Below, piece after piece: positions 62,801-64,000 of a DNA stretch of 64,000 bases (the first letter of the stretch is position 1; the number at the start of each line of letters is the position of its first letter). The DNA is taken from positions 20,488,758 to 20,552,757 of the forward strand of contig CM073323.1 in NCBI GenBank assembly GCA_037043015.1, written 5' to 3'. The position numbers were made by a program, and so were the translations under genes. The stretch is from Bryum argenteum. Lineage: Eukaryota; Streptophyta; Bryopsida; Bryales; Bryaceae. Below the pieces are notes generated by a model, which worked only from the letters and a program-made list of their open reading frames with translations, did no database searches and was not told the DNA's origin.

Positions 62801-63356
62801 GGTACATGTTCAAATAAACGTCCAAACATGTCCGAATAAACGTTCAACTACCTTTAAATAAGCGTCCAAACACGTTTAAATTAACGTCAAAATACGTCAC
62901 ATAACATTTCCTTGAACGTCTGCTTCGACATTCCACAATTGATCCATGAGCATGCCACGTGTCACCATCTAAACCGTCCATACTCCCAATGCCACGTCAA
63001 AATCTCATGCCACATAAGCAAATTTTTCATCCATGCAAAGGACAGAGACTTGTCTACGTATTATCTGATGTGGAATTGGAAATATCCACCTAAGCACTTA
63101 TGTGGAATTAAAATAAGCAGGAAATTCTCACGTGGTAGAAAAGTTACTCCTCCAATTTACTGACCCTAGGTAACTTGATTCCGTCAAAAGTAACGTCGTT
63201 AAACACACGCGTTAAACTGTTTAACGTAATTTAACGCGTCGCGTTAAATTCAAAAGTAGTTGGTGACAGAAACATCATTTTTCACTGTCATAAAAATTCA
63301 AGTTAAACAACGTTAAAAACCGCGTGAAACCGCATCATTTTAGACGCTGCTCTCTA
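59833..63356. mobile_element. Insertion of about 3.5 kb, rich in ACGTT/GTTAAAC motifs, splitting the Tc1 gene
   Basis: It lies between the two halves of one transposase gene. If the target duplication is ACT (59830-59832 and 63357-63359), removing the insert restores an in-frame join. Alternatively the right end, CACTAGTAGAGAGCAGCG when read inward on the minus strand (from 63362), looks like a CACTA terminal repeat, and the left would start CACTCATTTTCAG at 59825. Inside, motifs such as TTTAACGTATATGTC, GTTAAACG, TGACGT and TAGACG recur dozens of times, like subterminal transposase-binding repeats. No transposase gene is seen, so it is non-autonomous. Confidence 0.6.
60335..60422 (+). repeat. 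Three tandem units of about 29 bases
   Basis: Units containing GAGAGGGG(T/C)CATGTGCTTGC and variants repeat three times inside the ACGTT-rich insertion. The open frame over it is a by-product. Confidence 0.75.
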
Positions 63357-63891
63357 CTAGTGTTGGCGAAGAATACATGAGAGGTATCACATCAATTGCC
63401 TTGCACCATCCTTTAAGTCTGGTAGAACATCCATAATGGTCTAGGGGGCTTTCATAGGCTTTGACAAAAGCCCATTACTTTTAATCCCTCCAACCAAACG
63501 ATCAGCAATTGGATTTGTGGAGCATGTTTATGGGGGCACATTAAGTGGCTTCTATCTTATGCATGATAAGCATGAGCAACTTACATTGATGGAGGATGGT
63601 GCCCCGGTACACCGAAGCAAATATCCTAGCATTTGGAGAGAAGCGCATGGAATCAAGAAGATGATTTGGCCTCCAAACTCACCAGATCTCAAGCCCATTG
63701 AGAACCTTTGGAGAATGGTGAAAGATTCTTTGGAAAAGTATGGCAAGCCAAAGAACAAGGAAGAAATGATACAAAACATTCGACATGTATGGGATCAAGT
63801 ATCTCAAGAACAACTACTACAACTCATTTCCACTACGCCCGCTAGAATGCAAGCAGTATTTGAAGCAAGTGGTGGAAGCACTAAATGGTGA
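63357..63891 (+). pseudogene. Tc1/mariner transposase, 3' part
   Basis: This is the continuation of the gene interrupted at about 59832. It starts VGEEYMRGITS, meets a stop near 63437, and from 63517 is open to the TGA at 63889-63891. It shows the second catalytic Asp in LMEDGAPVHRSK (about 63587) and the third acidic residue in SPDLKPIENLW (about 63681). There are 34 residues between Asp and Glu, the DD34E spacing of the Tc1 branch. The C-terminal helix region (WDQVSQEQLLQLI) is intact. Only the split and a few breaks inactivate it. Confidence 0.85.
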
Positions 63892-64000
63892 ATAGTGTAT
63901 AGAAGATTTATAATTGTTCATATGTTTTATAGTGATATATGCTGAATATCATACATGTTTGGTTGTACACTTCAATACGGATGCAATGCACTTTACAAAT

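Overview
The window is nuclear DNA of a land plant. It holds a plastid-type ABCF5 gene, a plant-type D-glycerate 3-kinase and a condensin SMC4 gene. All three have many exons with canonical GT-AG introns. It also holds TTTAGGG telomere-type repeats and a Ty1/copia retrotransposon. A DUF7869-type transposase, an oomycete-like pogo transposase relic and TTAA-flanked MITEs lead me to favour a non-seed plant such as a moss or liverwort. That placement is inference.

Layout. (1) 1-11.6 kb is GC-richer than the rest and looks like one large, decayed transposable element. It has a leftward multi-exon gene (about 5067 to beyond base 1) and a rightward DUF7869-type transposase pseudogene (about 6.5-10.5 kb). 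Short palindromes of consensus TATCGGCTGCCAGCCGATA are strewn through it and occur in all six introns I can define. (2) 11.6-22.3 kb is AT-rich and essentially gene-poor. It carries TTAA-bounded MITEs, diverged repeat modules, a (CT)n(AT)n tract, a poly-T tract and one weak small-gene candidate near 17.7-18.5 kb. (3) 22334-27846 is a complete copia element with a 5-bp target duplication, broken gag-pol, and an intact 222-codon ORF on the opposite strand next to its 3' LTR. (4) 28.8-49.8 kb is the gene block: ABCF5 (minus, 8 exons, 716 aa), SMC4 (minus, 28 exons, 1247 aa) and GLYK (plus, 12 exons, 416 aa). SMC4 and GLYK diverge from a 2.8-kb spacer. I reconstructed all exon boundaries by hand. 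Each chain keeps an open frame and totals a length close to the Arabidopsis orthologue. (5) 49.8-64 kb is very AT-rich with relic transposons: a pogo-like DDE transposase fossil at 55.4-56.1 kb, and a Tc1/mariner transposase gene split by about 3.5 kb of DNA packed with ACGTT/GTTAAAC motifs.

The three host genes serve separate jobs: ABCF5 is a predicted plastid ABC-F ATPase acting with ribosomes, SMC4 is the condensin core ATPase for mitotic chromosome compaction, and GLYK performs the last step of photorespiration. Nothing suggests a functional cluster. The most unusual system is the palindrome-studded two-gene element at the left. Next is the intact antisense ORF inside the otherwise dead copia element.
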